DNA of 64,000 bases, taken from the NCBI GenBank assembly GCA_039636775.1, contig CP143429.1:3286001-3350000 (forward strand), read 5' to 3'. Position numbers and translations under genes: made by a program. Positions 41,071 through 51,422 of this stretch are shown piece by piece. Every line of letters begins with the position of its first letter. Position 1 is the first letter of the stretch. Origin of the DNA: Micrococcaceae bacterium Sec5.8 (GTDB lineage Bacteria; Actinomycetota; Actinomycetes; Actinomycetales; Micrococcaceae). Under the pieces are notes generated by a model, which worked only from the letters and a program-made list of their open reading frames with translations, was not told the origin of the DNA and searched no databases.

Positions 41071-42792
41071 ATGTACTTGCTGCTCGCCGCCCACTCTGAC
41101 GGCGCAGTCCTCCAGGAGCTCACCGTGGACGGCTCCCCGGACCCGGCCGCCCCGGACCCGCGGATCGTAACCGCCGCCGGGCTGACCGGCGTCGTGCGGG
41201 AACTCGAACGGCGACGGCCGCGCTGGATCTGGCACCGAACCCAGGACTGGTATCCGGCGCTGCTGGCTGCCGGGGTGGAATTGGAACGCTGTTACGACCT
41301 CACGTTGTGCGGCGCGATTTTGGCGCATTCGGAGTTCACCGCCCACACCGCCTACGCGCAGAACGCGGAGAAACTGACCCAGGCTGATGAGCTGCAGCCG
41401 CCGCGGGCATTGCAGCCGCCTCCTCCGCCGGCTGACCAGGGCGCTTTGTTCGATGATCCCGGGCTGGGCAGGGCGCCCCGCCACAGTGCCGAGGAGCTCC
41501 GGACCGAGTTCGGCGCCCAGCAGGATGCGCTCGCCCACGTGGGTGATGGTGGCGCCGGACAGCCCGGTAACAACCGGAAACAGCGCCTCCAGTTGCTGCT
41601 CGCGGCCGAGTCGGCCGGGGCCATGATCGCGGCTGAAATGCAGCACACCGGCGTGCCGTGGCGCGAGGAGCTGCACGAGCAGATCCTTGCGGATTACCTC
41701 GGCCCCCGGCCTCCACTGGGCCACCGTCCGGCCAAGCTGGAGGCCCTCACCGCTGAACTGCGGCGGCTGCTGAATTCCCCCGGCCTGAATCCGGACTCCC
41801 CGCAGGAGCTCATGCGGGCCCTGCACCGGAACGGCATCGAGGTGAAGTCCACCCGGCAGTGGGAGCTGAAAGAATCCAGCCACCCCGCGATCGAGCCGCT
41901 GCTAGCGTTCAAGAAGCTTTCGCGGCTGCATGCCGCCAATGGCTGGGGCTGGCTGGATGCCTGGGTGAAAACCGGCCGGTTCCGGCCCGAGTACGTAGTG
42001 GGTGGGGTGGTCTCGGGCCGCTGGGCCTCGCGCGGCGGCGGCGCGCTGCAGATTCCCCGGCAGATCCGGGGCGCCGTTCACGCCGATCCCGGCCATAAAC
42101 TGATCGTCGCGGACGCCTCCCAGCTCGAACCCCGGGTACTCGTGGCGCTGGCACAGGACGCCAGGATGGCCGAGGCTGCGCGCGACAAGGACCTGTACGC
42201 CGGCATCGCCGCGCAGGGGTTTGGCGGTGACCGCGCCAAGGCCAAGGTAGCTCTGCTCGGGGCGATTTACGGAGCCACCACCGGCGATTCGGGGCGCCTG
42301 ATGCCACAGCTGACGCGCACTTACCCGCGGGCCGTGGGCTTCGTGGAGCAGGCAGCCCGCGAGGGCGAAGCCGGCCGGACAGTCACGTCACGGCTCGGCC
42401 GCAGCAGCCCGCCGCCATCGGAACGCTGGCTGCAAAGCCAGCAGTCCGCCAGTGCCGAGGAACAGCGCCGGGCCGATTCGATCGCCCGCTCGCGGGGCCG
42501 TTTCACCCGCAACTTCGTGGTCCAGGGTTCCGCCGCGGACTGGGCGGCCTGCTGGCTGGCGGAACTCCGACGCCGGCTCCGTGGCATGCGTGCCGGCGGC
42601 GGACCCGCCGGGGAACTGGTGTTCTTCCTGCATGATGAAGTTATGATCCACTGCCCTGAGGCCGCGGTGGCCGACTGCATTCGGGCCGTCGAAGAAGCGG
42701 CAAACGTGGCCAAGGAATTGCTGTTTGGAAAAATTCCGGTTGAGTTTCCGGTCAGCGTCGCCGTCGTGGACTCCTACGACAACGCCAAGTAA
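41071..42792 (+). CDS. Bifunctional 3'-5' exonuclease/DNA polymerase (PolA-like)
   Basis: 573 residues. The first ~190 form a reduced exonuclease-like domain. The polymerase A palm/fingers follow: motif A IVADASQLEPRVLVALAQDARMAEAARDKDLYAGIAAQGFGGDRAKAKVALLGAIYGATTGDSG near 340-400, and motif C FFLHDEVMIHC near 520-530. It is shorter than DNA polymerase I and lacks the 5'-3' nuclease. Actinobacteria carry this enzyme in addition to PolA; its role is probably repair synthesis. It is divergent from the Tad operon. Confidence 0.88.
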   Translation: MYLLLAAHSDGAVLQELTVDGSPDPAAPDPRIVTAAGLTGVVRELERRRPRWIWHRTQDWYPALLAAGVELERCYDLTLCGAILAHSEFTAHTAYAQNAEKLTQADELQPPRALQPPPPPADQGALFDDPGLGRAPRHSAEELRTEFGAQQDALAHVGDGGAGQPGNNRKQRLQLLLAAESAGAMIAAEMQHTGVPWREELHEQILADYLGPRPPLGHRPAKLEALTAELRRLLNSPGLNPDSPQELMRALHRNGIEVKSTRQWELKESSHPAIEPLLAFKKLSRLHAANGWGWLDAWVKTGRFRPEYVVGGVVSGRWASRGGGALQIPRQIRGAVHADPGHKLIVADASQLEPRVLVALAQDARMAEAARDKDLYAGIAAQGFGGDRAKAKVALLGAIYGATTGDSGRLMPQLTRTYPRAVGFVEQAAREGEAGRTVTSRLGRSSPPPSERWLQSQQSASAEEQRRADSIARSRGRFTRNFVVQGSAADWAACWLAELRRRLRGMRAGGGPAGELVFFLHDEVMIHCPEAAVADCIRAVEEAANVAKELLFGKIPVEFPVSVAVVDSYDNAK

Positions 42793-42810
42793 CCGGGCGG
42801 GACCGCCCGG
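42793..42810. terminator. Terminator hairpin between convergent polymerase and NUDIX genes
   Basis: CCGGGCGG and CCGCCCGG form a perfect 8-bp inverted repeat directly after the polymerase stop codon, with a 2-base centre; the usable stem is about 6 bp with a 6-base loop. Confidence 0.6.
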
Positions 42811-42821
42811 CGGATCCGGGC

Positions 42822-43520
42822 TCAGCCGGGCAGCCTGCTCCAGGCATCGACGCTCAGCAAACTCGACCGGTCCCACGGAACCGCCCACCCCAGCTGATCG
42901 AACAGCTGGTTGAGGATCATTCCCGTGAAGCCCCAAACCACCACGTCATTGACCGTAAACGCCGGACTCAGGAACGTCTGGCCCGCGCGGGTCACGGTGG
43001 CCATCACCCGGTTGTCCGGGTCCAGCAGATCCCGGACCGGCACCCGGAAAACCTGCGCGGACTCGCCATAGTCCACCACCCGCACGGGCGACTGGGACGC
43101 CCACCAGCCCAGGACCGGGGTCACCAGGAAGTTCCCCCGGGGAAGGGCCAGTTCCGGCATGACGCCGAGGACTTCGACGCCGGCCGGGTCCAGCCCGGTT
43201 TCCTCCTCGGCCTCACGCAGCGCGGCCTCAATGACGGATTCGCCCGGGTCGATGCCGCCGCCGGGAAAAGCGACCTGCCCCGGGTGGTCATCCAGGGTCT
43301 GGGCACGCTGTAGCAGCAGAACATCCAGGTCGGCCGGGGCGAGCTGTTTGACGGACGTCGCCGGAACGTCATCCAGCGAGCCGAAGAGCATCAGCACAGC
43401 CGCGCGGCGGACCCGTTCACCGGGTTCTACGGCGAGTTTTTGCCAGCGCGGATCCGGCGGCGGGGCCGTTCCTGCCTCCACCGCGGATACCAGGTCGATG
43501 AGGTCCTGCCGGGCGGTCAC
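42822..43520 (-). CDS. NUDIX hydrolase, CoA pyrophosphatase type
   Basis: 232 residues. The CoA-pyrophosphatase signature [20 protein letters not shown] directly precedes the Nudix box [23 protein letters not shown] near residues 100-123. It hydrolyses CoA or acyl-CoA to 3',5'-ADP and phosphopantetheine. The start is GTG at 43520, overlapping the nth stop codon (GTGA), so translation is coupled to nth. This is a frequent actinobacterial pairing. Confidence 0.9.
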   Translation of the reverse strand: MTARQDLIDLVSAVEAGTAPPPDPRWQKLAVEPGERVRRAAVLMLFGSLDDVPATSVKQLAPADLDVLLLQRAQTLDDHPGQVAFPGGGIDPGESVIEAALREAEEETGLDPAGVEVLGVMPELALPRGNFLVTPVLGWWASQSPVRVVDYGESAQVFRVPVRDLLDPDNRVMATVTRAGQTFLSPAFTVNDVVVWGFTGMILNQLFDQLGWAVPWDRSSLLSVDAWSRLPG

Positions 43521-44401
43521 AGCGGCTTCCTCTGGGATTCCATCCGGATTTCCGCAGCACGGTGGGTCTCGGCGAGCAGCTTGGACAGCAGCTCCTCCTG
43601 CCCCGGTGCGAGTTCGTATTTCAGCAGCGTCCTGGCCTTTTCCGGGTCCGTCTCGCCCATCCCGTAGCTTGGGCACCAATTGGCGACGGCGCAGGCCCCG
43701 CAGGCGGGTTTGCGGGAGTGGCACACGCGCCGGCCGTGGAACACCACGCGGTGCGAGAGCATGGTCCAATCGCGGCGCTCGAACAGGTCCGCGACGTCGA
43801 ACTCGATCCGCACCGGGTCTTCGGAGGCGGTCCAGCCGAACCGGCGGGCGAGCCGGCCGAAGTGGGTATCCACCGTGATCCCGGGAACCCCGAATGCGTT
43901 GCCCAAGACCACGTTGGCGGTCTTCCGCCCGACGCCGGGCAACATCACCAGGTCCTCGAGCCGGCCGGGCACCACGCCGTCGTACTCATCCACGAGGCGG
44001 GTGCACAGCGCCAGGAGGTTCCGGGATTTGGCCCGGAAGAACCCTGTGGGTTTGATGATGGATTCCAGCTCAGCCGCGTCCGCCTCAGCCATGCTCCGCG
44101 CGTCCGGGAACCGGGAAAACAACGACGGCGTGATCTGATTGACGGTCACATCTGTGGTTTGCGCCGACAGCACTGTCGCCACCACCAGCTCGAATGGGTT
44201 GCGGAAGTCCAGCTCGGCATGGGCGTAGGGGTACTGCTCCCCGAGTGCCCGGTTGATCCGGCGGGCACGGCGCTTTAGTGCCAGCAGGGACTCGGCCGCC
44301 GGCCCGCGGCCGCTGCCATCGGGGCCGGCAGCTTTCGTGCCGGCGGTCTTGGCGCCGGGCACGGCACTGTCCGGGCCCGGAGTGCTGGACTCGGTGGCCA
44401 T
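43517..44401 (-). CDS. nth: Endonuclease III
   Basis: A bifunctional DNA glycosylase/AP lyase of 294 residues for oxidised pyrimidines. The HhH motif [18 protein letters not shown] contains the catalytic Lys, and [15 protein letters not shown] the catalytic Asp region. The [4Fe-4S] cluster ligands are C-x6-C-x2-C-x5-C in [17 protein letters not shown]. An N-terminal disordered extension of about 40 residues is Pro/Gly/Ala-rich. The NUDIX gene is coupled downstream. Confidence 0.95.
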   Translation of the reverse strand: MATESSTPGPDSAVPGAKTAGTKAAGPDGSGRGPAAESLLALKRRARRINRALGEQYPYAHAELDFRNPFELVVATVLSAQTTDVTVNQITPSLFSRFPDARSMAEADAAELESIIKPTGFFRAKSRNLLALCTRLVDEYDGVVPGRLEDLVMLPGVGRKTANVVLGNAFGVPGITVDTHFGRLARRFGWTASEDPVRIEFDVADLFERRDWTMLSHRVVFHGRRVCHSRKPACGACAVANWCPSYGMGETDPEKARTLLKYELAPGQEELLSKLLAETHRAAEIRMESQRKPL

Positions 44402-44410
44402 TGCTACCGG

Positions 44411-45682
44411 TTAGCCGCGTTCGATGTTGCTGAGGTCGCGGAGCACGCCAACCCGGCCGTCGGTGTGCTGGACCAGGAATTCGTGCCCCCGGTCCTCCAA
44501 GGCGAGCACCCACCCGCCGGGTTCGACCACGAAGGCCGGCGTTCCGGTGCGTTCGTCCATGGCCGGGCGGGGCTGGGCGACAGCGAACCAGAAGGCCTCA
44601 TGGGCGGGCTGTCCGGCAACGTCCCCGGGACGGCTTGCCGGATCGACGGTCGCACCGATCGGCTCCTCCTGGCGGACCTGGGGATTCACCGTGGTGGGGG
44701 CGCTGGCGGACGCTGCCGGCACAACCGAGGCGCGGGTTTCCTCGGCGGCGCGGTCCCGGGCATCCGGGTCTTTCCCGCCCATGGCGGCGTTCGCGGCAGG
44801 CGTCACGACGGCGGCCGTGGTCCCCTCGCCGGAGGCTGGCGTCTGCGGCGCGGACGCGCCCGGCACGGCGCCGGACGTCCGGGGCTCCGTGGAGCTCACC
44901 ACCGGCGCGGGGGCGGGTGCCTGGGCTGTCGATCCGTGAGCCGGCGGCGCCGCGGCTGCCCCGGCGGCGCCCGTCCCGGTTCCGGCATTGGACGCGCCGC
45001 CGGACGTCATCCGCTTGGCCCAGCCGGCGACGGCGTTCGGGCCGGCCGCTTTGGGCCGCGTTCCGTCCGCGGCTTGCGCCGGCGCCTTGGGGGCCCGGGG
45101 TTTGCGGACGGGGACCGCTGATTCGCGGGCCACAACGTGGGCCGGCACTTCGGCGCGGCCCAGGAAATCTCGCGCGAACACGGGAATGAAACGGCCAAGC
45201 ACGGTGGCCGCGAACAGCCCGAGGGCGCCGATCAGGCCAAGCAGCATGCTGGAAACATACGCACCTGCGACGGCGAGGAAGAAGAACCCGACAGCAAAAG
45301 ATGACACCACGGAACCAAACTGGTCCACCGACAGGGAGCCGATCCGGATCCGCGTTCCCGGGCTGACGCGGCGGGCCACGAACAGGGCCACCACGATCAC
45401 CGGCAGCAGGATCCCCAGGCCCAGGAAAAACAGGCTTCCCAAATTCCACAGGTTGTAGCCGACGCCGAACATCGGGATCAGCGAGGCGACGAAAAGAATC
45501 AGCGTGGAACCGAAAACAGTGACGTCGCGGATGGTGAACGGCCCAAAGATGGCCTCGTTCTTCCTGCCGGCTGCCTTGTCCACCGTGGAGCGGGGCGCTT
45601 CCCCGGAGCTGGCGGACCGGTCCGCGCTGCCGTCTTGGCCTGGGGTGGCCGGCTTCAGCTGGCCGTTGGTTTGCTCGTTCAT
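44411..45682 (-). CDS. Hypothetical membrane protein with Pro/Ala-rich linker (423 aa)
   Basis: Start ATG 45682 (MNEQTNGQLKPATPGQ) with AAGGAGA upstream. A charged N-terminal 45 residues are followed by four hydrophobic segments at about 53-75, 82-104, 127-150 and 153-172 (VTVFGSTLILFVASLIPMF; LGSLFFLGLGILLPVIVVALF; FGSVVSSFAVGFFFLAVAGAYV; MLLGLIGALGLFAATVLGRFI). A basic stretch and about 170 residues of Ala/Pro/Thr/Gly linker follow. The folded C-terminal domain AFWFAVAQPRPAMDERTGTPAFVVEPGGWVLALEDRGHEFLVQHTDGRVGVLRD appears to be its most conserved part. No family with known function was recognised. Confidence 0.7.
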   Translation of the reverse strand: MNEQTNGQLKPATPGQDGSADRSASSGEAPRSTVDKAAGRKNEAIFGPFTIRDVTVFGSTLILFVASLIPMFGVGYNLWNLGSLFFLGLGILLPVIVVALFVARRVSPGTRIRIGSLSVDQFGSVVSSFAVGFFFLAVAGAYVSSMLLGLIGALGLFAATVLGRFIPVFARDFLGRAEVPAHVVARESAVPVRKPRAPKAPAQAADGTRPKAAGPNAVAGWAKRMTSGGASNAGTGTGAAGAAAAPPAHGSTAQAPAPAPVVSSTEPRTSGAVPGASAPQTPASGEGTTAAVVTPAANAAMGGKDPDARDRAAEETRASVVPAASASAPTTVNPQVRQEEPIGATVDPASRPGDVAGQPAHEAFWFAVAQPRPAMDERTGTPAFVVEPGGWVLALEDRGHEFLVQHTDGRVGVLRDLSNIERG

Positions 45683-46064
45683 TCGGTTCTCCTTAGCATG
45701 GCGGCACTCTGGACAGCGCCGTCTAACGGCAGGCCGAGCAGGGACCATGAGCAGCCCCGTCGCCTCCATCGGATGTCACAACTTCATCTCAGCCTAGTCA
45801 AGTGGGTGGCCGATCACTAGCTGACAAGCCGGGCGCACGGGGGCGGAAGTACGCCCCTGCGGAGGTCATCCGCCGCCATTCGGCGCTTAACAAACACCGC
45901 TCACGGCCCACCATGTGACCCCGCACACGCCGGCAACCGTTCAAGCGTTAGTGTGTATTTCGGAACAGCTCTTGCGGGACGCCCGCGATCAGCCCATGCC
46001 CGATGCCGCGCAAGCGGCTCGGCTGTGCGGCGGTCCGGGGATGCCGCACAGCAAGGATCGATGA
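45683..46064. other. Divergent promoter region between the membrane protein gene and acs
   Basis: About 380 bases with no credible gene. It must contain promoters for both neighbours, but no strong -35/-10 pair or perfect long palindrome was found. A GGGGCG/CGCCCC inverted repeat occurs near 45840-45865. Confidence 0.4.
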
Positions 46065-48110
46065 ATGATGAGGTTCACCATGTCCCAGCAGACCCCCGGA
46101 TCCACGACCACGCAGGCGCCCAACGGCGACGCCTTCGAAAACCTGTCGCAGGAGAACCGAAAATTCGCCCCCTCCCCCGAGTTCGCCGCGAACGCGGTGG
46201 TCACGGCCGCGGACTACGCCGAGGCCGACGCCGACCGGCCCGCGTTCTGGGCGAAGCAGGCCCACGAGCTGCTGACCTGGAGCAAGGACTTCAGCCAGGC
46301 CCTGGATTGGTCCAACCCTCCGTTTGCGAAGTGGTTTGTCGGAGGCGAAGTCAACGCCGCGTACAACGCCCTGGACCGCCACGTCGAAGCCGGCCTCGGG
46401 GACCGGGTCGCGATTTACTTCGAGGGCGAACCCGGCGACACCCGCACCTACACCTACGCCCAGCTCACCGACGAGGTCAAGCAGGCCGCCAACGCCTTCG
46501 AGTCCCTCGGCGTCGCCAAGGGCGACCGGGTCGCGGTGTACCTGCCTATGATTCCCGAGGCCGTCATCACGCTGCTGGCGTGCGCCCGGATCGGCGCCAT
46601 CCATTCCGTGGTTTTCGGTGGTTTCTCCGCCGAGGCGCTCCGTTCGCGGATAGATGACGCCGAGGCCAAGCTCGTCGTCACCGCGGACGGTACCTACCGC
46701 CGCGGCAAGCCCAGCGCACTCAAGCCCGCCGTCGACGAGGCCCTTGCCCACGAGGGAGACGGTGACGGCCACACCGTGCAGAACGTCATCGTCGTCAAGC
46801 GCAACGGCCAGGACGTGGACTGGCATGACGGCCGGGACCACTGGTGGGACGACACCGTCGGGGCCGCCTCCACCGAGCACACCGCGGTGGGCCACGACGC
46901 CGAACACCCGCTCTTCATCCTCTACACCTCCGGCACCACGGGTAAACCCAAGGGCATCCTGCACACCACCGGCGGCTACCTCACCCAGGTCGCCTACACG
47001 CACAAGGCCGTCTTCGACCTCAAGCCCGATACCGACGTCTACTGGTGCACGGCCGACGTCGGCTGGATCACCGGGCACTCCTACGTCGCGTACGCGCCGC
47101 TCCTCAACGGCGCCACCCAGGTCATCTACGAGGGCACGCCGGACTCCCCGCACCAGGGCCGCTGGTGGGAGATCGTGGAGAAGTACCGGGTGTCCATTCT
47201 CTACACGGCTCCCACCGCCATCCGGACGTTCATGAAGTGGGGCAAGGAAATTCCGGCGAAATCGGACCTTTCCTCGATCCGGGTCCTGGGCTCCGTTGGC
47301 GAACCCATCAACCCCGAGGCGTGGATGTGGTACCGCGAGGTCATTGGCGGCAACGCCGGCAAGAACGGCGAACGGAAGGAAACACCGGCCCCGATCGTGG
47401 ACACCTGGTGGCAGACCGAAACGGGCGCGCAGATGATTGCCCCGCTGCCCGGGGTCACGGCCACCAAGCCCGGCTCCGCCCAGGTACCCCTGCCGGGCAT
47501 CGCCGTGGACGTCGTGGATGAGGCCGGCGAGTCCGTGCCCAACGGTTCCGGCGGCTACCTCGTGATCCGCGAGCCCTGGCCGGCCATGCTGCGCGGCATC
47601 TGGGGTGACCCGGAACGCTTCAAGGAAACCTACTGGTCGCGTTTTGAGACCATGTACTTTGCCGGCGACGGCGCCAAGAAGGACGAGGACGGCGACATCT
47701 GGCTGCTCGGCCGGGTGGATGACGTGATGAACATTTCCGGCCACCGGCTCTCCACCGCGGAGATCGAGTCGGCGCTGGTCAGCCACCCGGCTGTGGCGGA
47801 GGCCGCCGTCGTCGGCGCAGCGGACGAGACGACCGGGCAGTCGGTGGTGGCCTTCGTCATCCTGCGCGGGGACGCTGTGGACACCGGGGACGCGATCGTG
47901 CAGGAACTGCGGAACCACGTCAGCAAGGAGATCGGGCCGATCGCGAAGCCCAAGACCATCTTGGTGGTGCCCGAACTGCCCAAGACCCGCTCCGGCAAAA
48001 TCATGCGCCGCCTGCTTAAGGACGTTGCGGAAGGACGCGAGGTGGGCGACGCCACCACCCTGGCCGACAACACGGTGATGGCCCAGATCGCGCACTCGCT
48101 GCGAAAGTGA
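46065..48110 (+). CDS. acs: Acetyl-CoA synthetase
   Basis: A 681-residue AMP-forming acetate-CoA ligase that converts acetate, ATP and CoA to acetyl-CoA. The adenylate-forming P-loop is [20 protein letters not shown] near residues 286-304. [19 protein letters not shown] is motif A5, and [30 protein letters not shown] the hinge region. [15 protein letters not shown] near residues 640-655 contains the lysine that is reversibly acetylated in Acs enzymes. Start 46065 has AAGGA upstream; 46080 (MSQQTPGS) is an alternative. AcuC encoded at 7 kb is a candidate deacetylase for it. Confidence 0.95.
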   Translation: MMRFTMSQQTPGSTTTQAPNGDAFENLSQENRKFAPSPEFAANAVVTAADYAEADADRPAFWAKQAHELLTWSKDFSQALDWSNPPFAKWFVGGEVNAAYNALDRHVEAGLGDRVAIYFEGEPGDTRTYTYAQLTDEVKQAANAFESLGVAKGDRVAVYLPMIPEAVITLLACARIGAIHSVVFGGFSAEALRSRIDDAEAKLVVTADGTYRRGKPSALKPAVDEALAHEGDGDGHTVQNVIVVKRNGQDVDWHDGRDHWWDDTVGAASTEHTAVGHDAEHPLFILYTSGTTGKPKGILHTTGGYLTQVAYTHKAVFDLKPDTDVYWCTADVGWITGHSYVAYAPLLNGATQVIYEGTPDSPHQGRWWEIVEKYRVSILYTAPTAIRTFMKWGKEIPAKSDLSSIRVLGSVGEPINPEAWMWYREVIGGNAGKNGERKETPAPIVDTWWQTETGAQMIAPLPGVTATKPGSAQVPLPGIAVDVVDEAGESVPNGSGGYLVIREPWPAMLRGIWGDPERFKETYWSRFETMYFAGDGAKKDEDGDIWLLGRVDDVMNISGHRLSTAEIESALVSHPAVAEAAVVGAADETTGQSVVAFVILRGDAVDTGDAIVQELRNHVSKEIGPIAKPKTILVVPELPKTRSGKIMRRLLKDVAEGREVGDATTLADNTVMAQIAHSLRK

Positions 48111-48159
48111 GCGGCCCGGTCCACGCGGTGCGGACTGTCCGGCCCGGGCCGGGGCGGAC

Positions 48160-49401
48160 ATGACGGAGTCGTGTGACGTGCTGGTGCTCGGCGCCGGCCT
48201 CGCCGGCCTGCAGTGTGCCCGCGAGCTGCAGGCCGCCGGCCGCGATGTGCTGGTCTGGGAAGCCTCCGATGACGTCGGAGGCAGAATGCGCACGGACCGG
48301 GTCGACGGCTTCCTCGTGGACCGCGGCTTCCAGGTGCTGAATCCTGCCTACCCGGCGGTCCGCCAGTGGGTGGACGTCGAGGCATTGGCGCTGCAGGCTT
48401 TCGGTGCCGGCATCCGGGTCCGAGGCCAGGATTCGCTGGCCGTGCTGGCCCATCCGCTGCGCGAACCGCGCATGATCCTGCCGACCCTGCGCAGCGGAAT
48501 GCTGACCCCCCGAGCCGTGGCGGGGTTGCTGCGGTGGGCGGGCCCGGCCTTAGCCAGCTCACGCCGGAAGCCCGGCCACGATGTGTCATTGCGAAAGGCC
48601 CTGGACCGGGCCGGCTGCTCGGGCGGACTCCGCCGGGCAGTGGACCAGTTCCTTGCCGGTGTCCTGCTGGAAGATGAGGGCAGCACCTCAAACGATTTTG
48701 CGCTGCAGTTGGTGCGGGTCTTCGCGACCGGGGTGCCGGGATTGCCGCGCGACGGCATGCAGGCCCTCCCCCGGCAGTTGGCGGGCAGCCTGCACACCCC
48801 GGTCCAAACCTCTACCCGCGCGGTCTCGATGACCGCGGACGGGGCGGGGGTCCGGGTCACCGCAACGGACACCGTGGTCCGGGCCCGCCACGTGGTGCTC
48901 GCCGCGGACCCGCGCGGGGCCGCCGAATTGCAGGGGGAGGACGTTCCGGCCATGAAAGGGGTGCTGACGCACTGGTTCGCGGCGGATGCCGCACCGAGCG
49001 ATGCCGACATGATCTGTGTGGACGGGCGCAGCGTTCCTGGCGGCCCGCTCGTCAACGCCGCTGTCATTTCCAACGCCGCACCGAGCTACGCTCCCGCCGG
49101 ACGGCACCTGATCCAGACGTCAGCGCTGTTCGGCCGGGGCCGGGCGGTTCCGTCCGAAGATGACGTCCGCCGCCACGCCGGGGAAATTTTCGGGTCTTCC
49201 CCGGCAGGCTGGGAGCTGGTGGCGCGGCACGAGATTCCGCACGCCCTGCCCCTGCAGCCGCCACCATTGCGGTCCCGCGGGCCGGTGGACGGCCGCTCCG
49301 GACTGGTGATCTGCGGCGACTACCGGGACACGGCCTCCATCCAGGGCGCCCTGGCCAGCGGCCACCGCGCCGCGTTGTCTGTTCTCGGCCGGCCGCGGTG
49401 A
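48160..49401 (+). CDS. NAD(P)/FAD-dependent oxidoreductase (amine oxidase/phytoene desaturase-like)
   Basis: 413 residues with the N-terminal FAD-binding motif CDVLVLGAGLAGLQCARELQAAGRDVLVWEASDDVGGRMRTDRVDGFLVDRGFQVL, including the GG-R second motif, and the C-terminal GLVICGDYRDTASIQGALASGHRAA FAD-contact motif. The middle resembles protoporphyrinogen/amine oxidase-like flavoproteins. The substrate is unknown. It is translationally linked (TGATG) to the SRPBCC gene that follows. Confidence 0.85.
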   Translation: MTESCDVLVLGAGLAGLQCARELQAAGRDVLVWEASDDVGGRMRTDRVDGFLVDRGFQVLNPAYPAVRQWVDVEALALQAFGAGIRVRGQDSLAVLAHPLREPRMILPTLRSGMLTPRAVAGLLRWAGPALASSRRKPGHDVSLRKALDRAGCSGGLRRAVDQFLAGVLLEDEGSTSNDFALQLVRVFATGVPGLPRDGMQALPRQLAGSLHTPVQTSTRAVSMTADGAGVRVTATDTVVRARHVVLAADPRGAAELQGEDVPAMKGVLTHWFAADAAPSDADMICVDGRSVPGGPLVNAAVISNAAPSYAPAGRHLIQTSALFGRGRAVPSEDDVRRHAGEIFGSSPAGWELVARHEIPHALPLQPPPLRSRGPVDGRSGLVICGDYRDTASIQGALASGHRAALSVLGRPR

Positions 49402-49784
49402 TGTGGTCCGTGTCGCGCCGGGTCCCCGCGTCCGCAGAGGACGTGTGGGCGCTGCTCACCGACACCGGGCGGTGGGCCGCCTGGGGGCCGTCCGTCACCG
49501 GTGTGGAGTCCGCCCCGGCCGGCACGGCGCCGGCTCCCCTCGGGCTCGGCAGCCGCGGAAAGGTCCGCACTATCCTGGGGGTGGCGCTGCCCTACACCGT
49601 TACGGCGTTTGCGCCCGGACGCTCCTGGTCATGGCGGGTGGCGGGAATTCCGGCGACCGGGCACCGCGTCGTCCCGCAGGACCGCGGCTGCCTCGTCACG
49701 TTCACTGTGCCCTGGTGGGCGGCGGTGTACCTGCCGGTCTGCGCCGCGGCGTTGCGCCGGATTGAGCGGCTCGCAGCGCCCTAA
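49401..49784 (+). CDS. SRPBCC family protein (polyketide cyclase/START-like)
   Basis: 127 residues with the START/Bet v 1-like fold: VSRRVPASAEDVWALLTDTGRWAAWGPSVTGVE at the start, a beta-rich middle GLGSRGKVRTILGVALPYTVTAFAPGRSWSWRVAG, and a C-terminal helix. It is probably a hydrophobic ligand-binding or carrier protein acting with the flavoprotein just upstream, which it overlaps by one base. No catalytic residues are identified. Confidence 0.8.
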   Translation: MWSVSRRVPASAEDVWALLTDTGRWAAWGPSVTGVESAPAGTAPAPLGLGSRGKVRTILGVALPYTVTAFAPGRSWSWRVAGIPATGHRVVPQDRGCLVTFTVPWWAAVYLPVCAAALRRIERLAAP

Positions 49785-49889
49785 CGGCTTTCCTGCTTGC
49801 CGGACGTTCTGCGCTGGACGCTGCCCAAGGGGACACTTTCCCGTCAACACACCCCGCCTGTGCCGGCCCAACGCGATACATTGGCAGGC

Positions 49890-50363
49890 ATGAGCGAAGC
49901 CCCCTCCGACGGCGCCGGCCGCGGCATGATCCTGGTCCTTAACGGGCCCAACCTGAACCTGCTCGGAACCCGCGAACCCGAGAAGTACGGCACGGCGACC
50001 CTTGCCGACGTCGAACAACTCGCCCGGGACGCCGCCGCGGCCCATGGCCTCGACGTCGAGTGCTTTCAGTCGAACCACGAGGGTGGACTCGTGGACGCCA
50101 TCCACGCAGCCCGCGGCAAGGCCATCGGCATCGTCATCAACGCCGGCGCCTACACCCACACCTCGGTGGCCATCCGCGACGCCATTTCCGCGGTGCAACT
50201 GCCCGCCGTCGAGGTCCACCTCACGAACGTCCACGCCCGCGAGGAGTTCCGGCACCATTCCTACCTCTCGGCCGTCAGCAAGGCAGTGATCGCGGGGGCC
50301 GGCATCCTGGGCTACCGGTTCGCCGTCGAGTACCTCGCCGGGCTGCGGGCCGGCCGGGACTGA
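49890..50363 (+). CDS. aroQ: Type II 3-dehydroquinate dehydratase
   Basis: AroQ dehydrates 3-dehydroquinate to 3-dehydroshikimate, step three of the shikimate pathway. The 157-residue protein has [21 protein letters not shown] with catalytic Tyr, the [18 protein letters not shown] motif, [17 protein letters not shown] and [21 protein letters not shown] with catalytic His. The ATG at 49890 (MSEAPSDG) follows TACATT by seven bases; ATG 49926 would also give a complete fold. It is not clustered with other aro genes. Confidence 0.94.
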   Translation: MSEAPSDGAGRGMILVLNGPNLNLLGTREPEKYGTATLADVEQLARDAAAAHGLDVECFQSNHEGGLVDAIHAARGKAIGIVINAGAYTHTSVAIRDAISAVQLPAVEVHLTNVHAREEFRHHSYLSAVSKAVIAGAGILGYRFAVEYLAGLRAGRD

Positions 50364-50365
50364 GC

Positions 50366-51418
50366 ATGCCCACCGGTGCTCCCGGGGACGGGGAAGCTGG
50401 CAGTGCCGGCTCCGCAACGGCGGAGTGGTACCGGCATTTCGGCACCGTGGACGCGCCCGGCAACTCCGCCTGCTACGCCGAATGGTCGGTGCGCATGGCG
50501 GATGACCCGGAGCTGATCGCGCGGATCAACGAATGGCCGTACAACAAGCGCCAGCCCCTGCTGATGCTCGCCGCGGCCCGGTTCCTGGGCGCGAGCATCA
50601 GCCCGTACCCGGACTTCAGGGCGTTCCTCGACGGCCGCTGGGAGGATATTTCACGGATTGTCCTCAGCCGCGCCACCCAGACCAATGAGGCCGGACGGTG
50701 CGCCACGCTGCTGCCTTCCCTGGCGCGGATCGCCAACGACGGCGGTCGCCCGCTGGCGCTCATCGAGGTCGGAGCCTCAGCCGGCCTCGCCCTGTTCCCG
50801 GACCGCTACGGCTATGAGTACATCTTGGGCGGCCAGGTTGCCCGGCTGGCCCCGGCCGGAGCCGTTCCCGGCAGTTATCCGGTCCTGGGCTGCACCGTCT
50901 CCGGCCCCGTCCCGCTGCCGGCGGAACTCCCGGAGGTTCTCTGGCGCGCCGGCATCGATCTGAACCCCCTGGACGTCCGGGACCCCGACGACGTCGCGTG
51001 GCTCGAAGCGCTGATCTGGCCGGAACAGGAGTTCCGGCGCGAGCGGCTGCGCCGGGCGGTCGCGATCGCGCAGCACGCCCCTCCCCTGCTGGTGGCCGGG
51101 GACCTCAACGACCAGCTCCTCGCCCTGGCCGCCCGGGCGCCGTCGGACGCCACCTTGGTGGTCTTCCACAGCGCCGTGCTCGCCTACCTGGATCCGGACG
51201 CCCGCGACCGGTTCCGCAGCACCATGGCGCGGCTCGCCGTCGAACGCGGCTGCCACTGGCTCTCCAACGAAGGGCACACGGTGATCATCCAGGCGGACGG
51301 CTCCAGCGTGGTCCCCGAGATGGACGAGTCCCGGCTCCGCGGCCGGTTCCTGCTGCTGCACAACGGCAGTCCGGTGGCTATCACCGGCCCGCACGGGCAG
51401 AGCCTGGAATGGCTTTAG
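50366..51418 (+). CDS. DUF2332 domain-containing protein
   Basis: A 350-residue soluble protein of the DUF2332 family. Recognisable parts are TAEWYRHFGTVDAPGNSACYAEWSVRMADDPELIARI, LLMLAAARFLGA, LIEVGASAGLALFPDRYGYEY (a glycine-rich segment resembling an AdoMet-binding loop) and LVVFHSAVLAYLDPDARDRF. A methyltransferase-like fold is possible but unproven. It starts two bases after aroQ, so the two are probably co-transcribed. Confidence 0.82.
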   Translation: MPTGAPGDGEAGSAGSATAEWYRHFGTVDAPGNSACYAEWSVRMADDPELIARINEWPYNKRQPLLMLAAARFLGASISPYPDFRAFLDGRWEDISRIVLSRATQTNEAGRCATLLPSLARIANDGGRPLALIEVGASAGLALFPDRYGYEYILGGQVARLAPAGAVPGSYPVLGCTVSGPVPLPAELPEVLWRAGIDLNPLDVRDPDDVAWLEALIWPEQEFRRERLRRAVAIAQHAPPLLVAGDLNDQLLALAARAPSDATLVVFHSAVLAYLDPDARDRFRSTMARLAVERGCHWLSNEGHTVIIQADGSSVVPEMDESRLRGRFLLLHNGSPVAITGPHGQSLEWL

Positions 51419-51422
51419 CGGC

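Noticed and set aside
45925..45945. TGTGACCCCGCACA upstream of acs as a Crp/GlxR site
   Set aside because: The two half-sites are two bases closer than in the Crp consensus (TGTGA-N6-TCACA), so the match is not convincing.
45948..48293. A 781-codon minus-strand frame antisense to acs
   Set aside because: Acs on the plus strand is unambiguous; the long open frame results from high GC at third positions.
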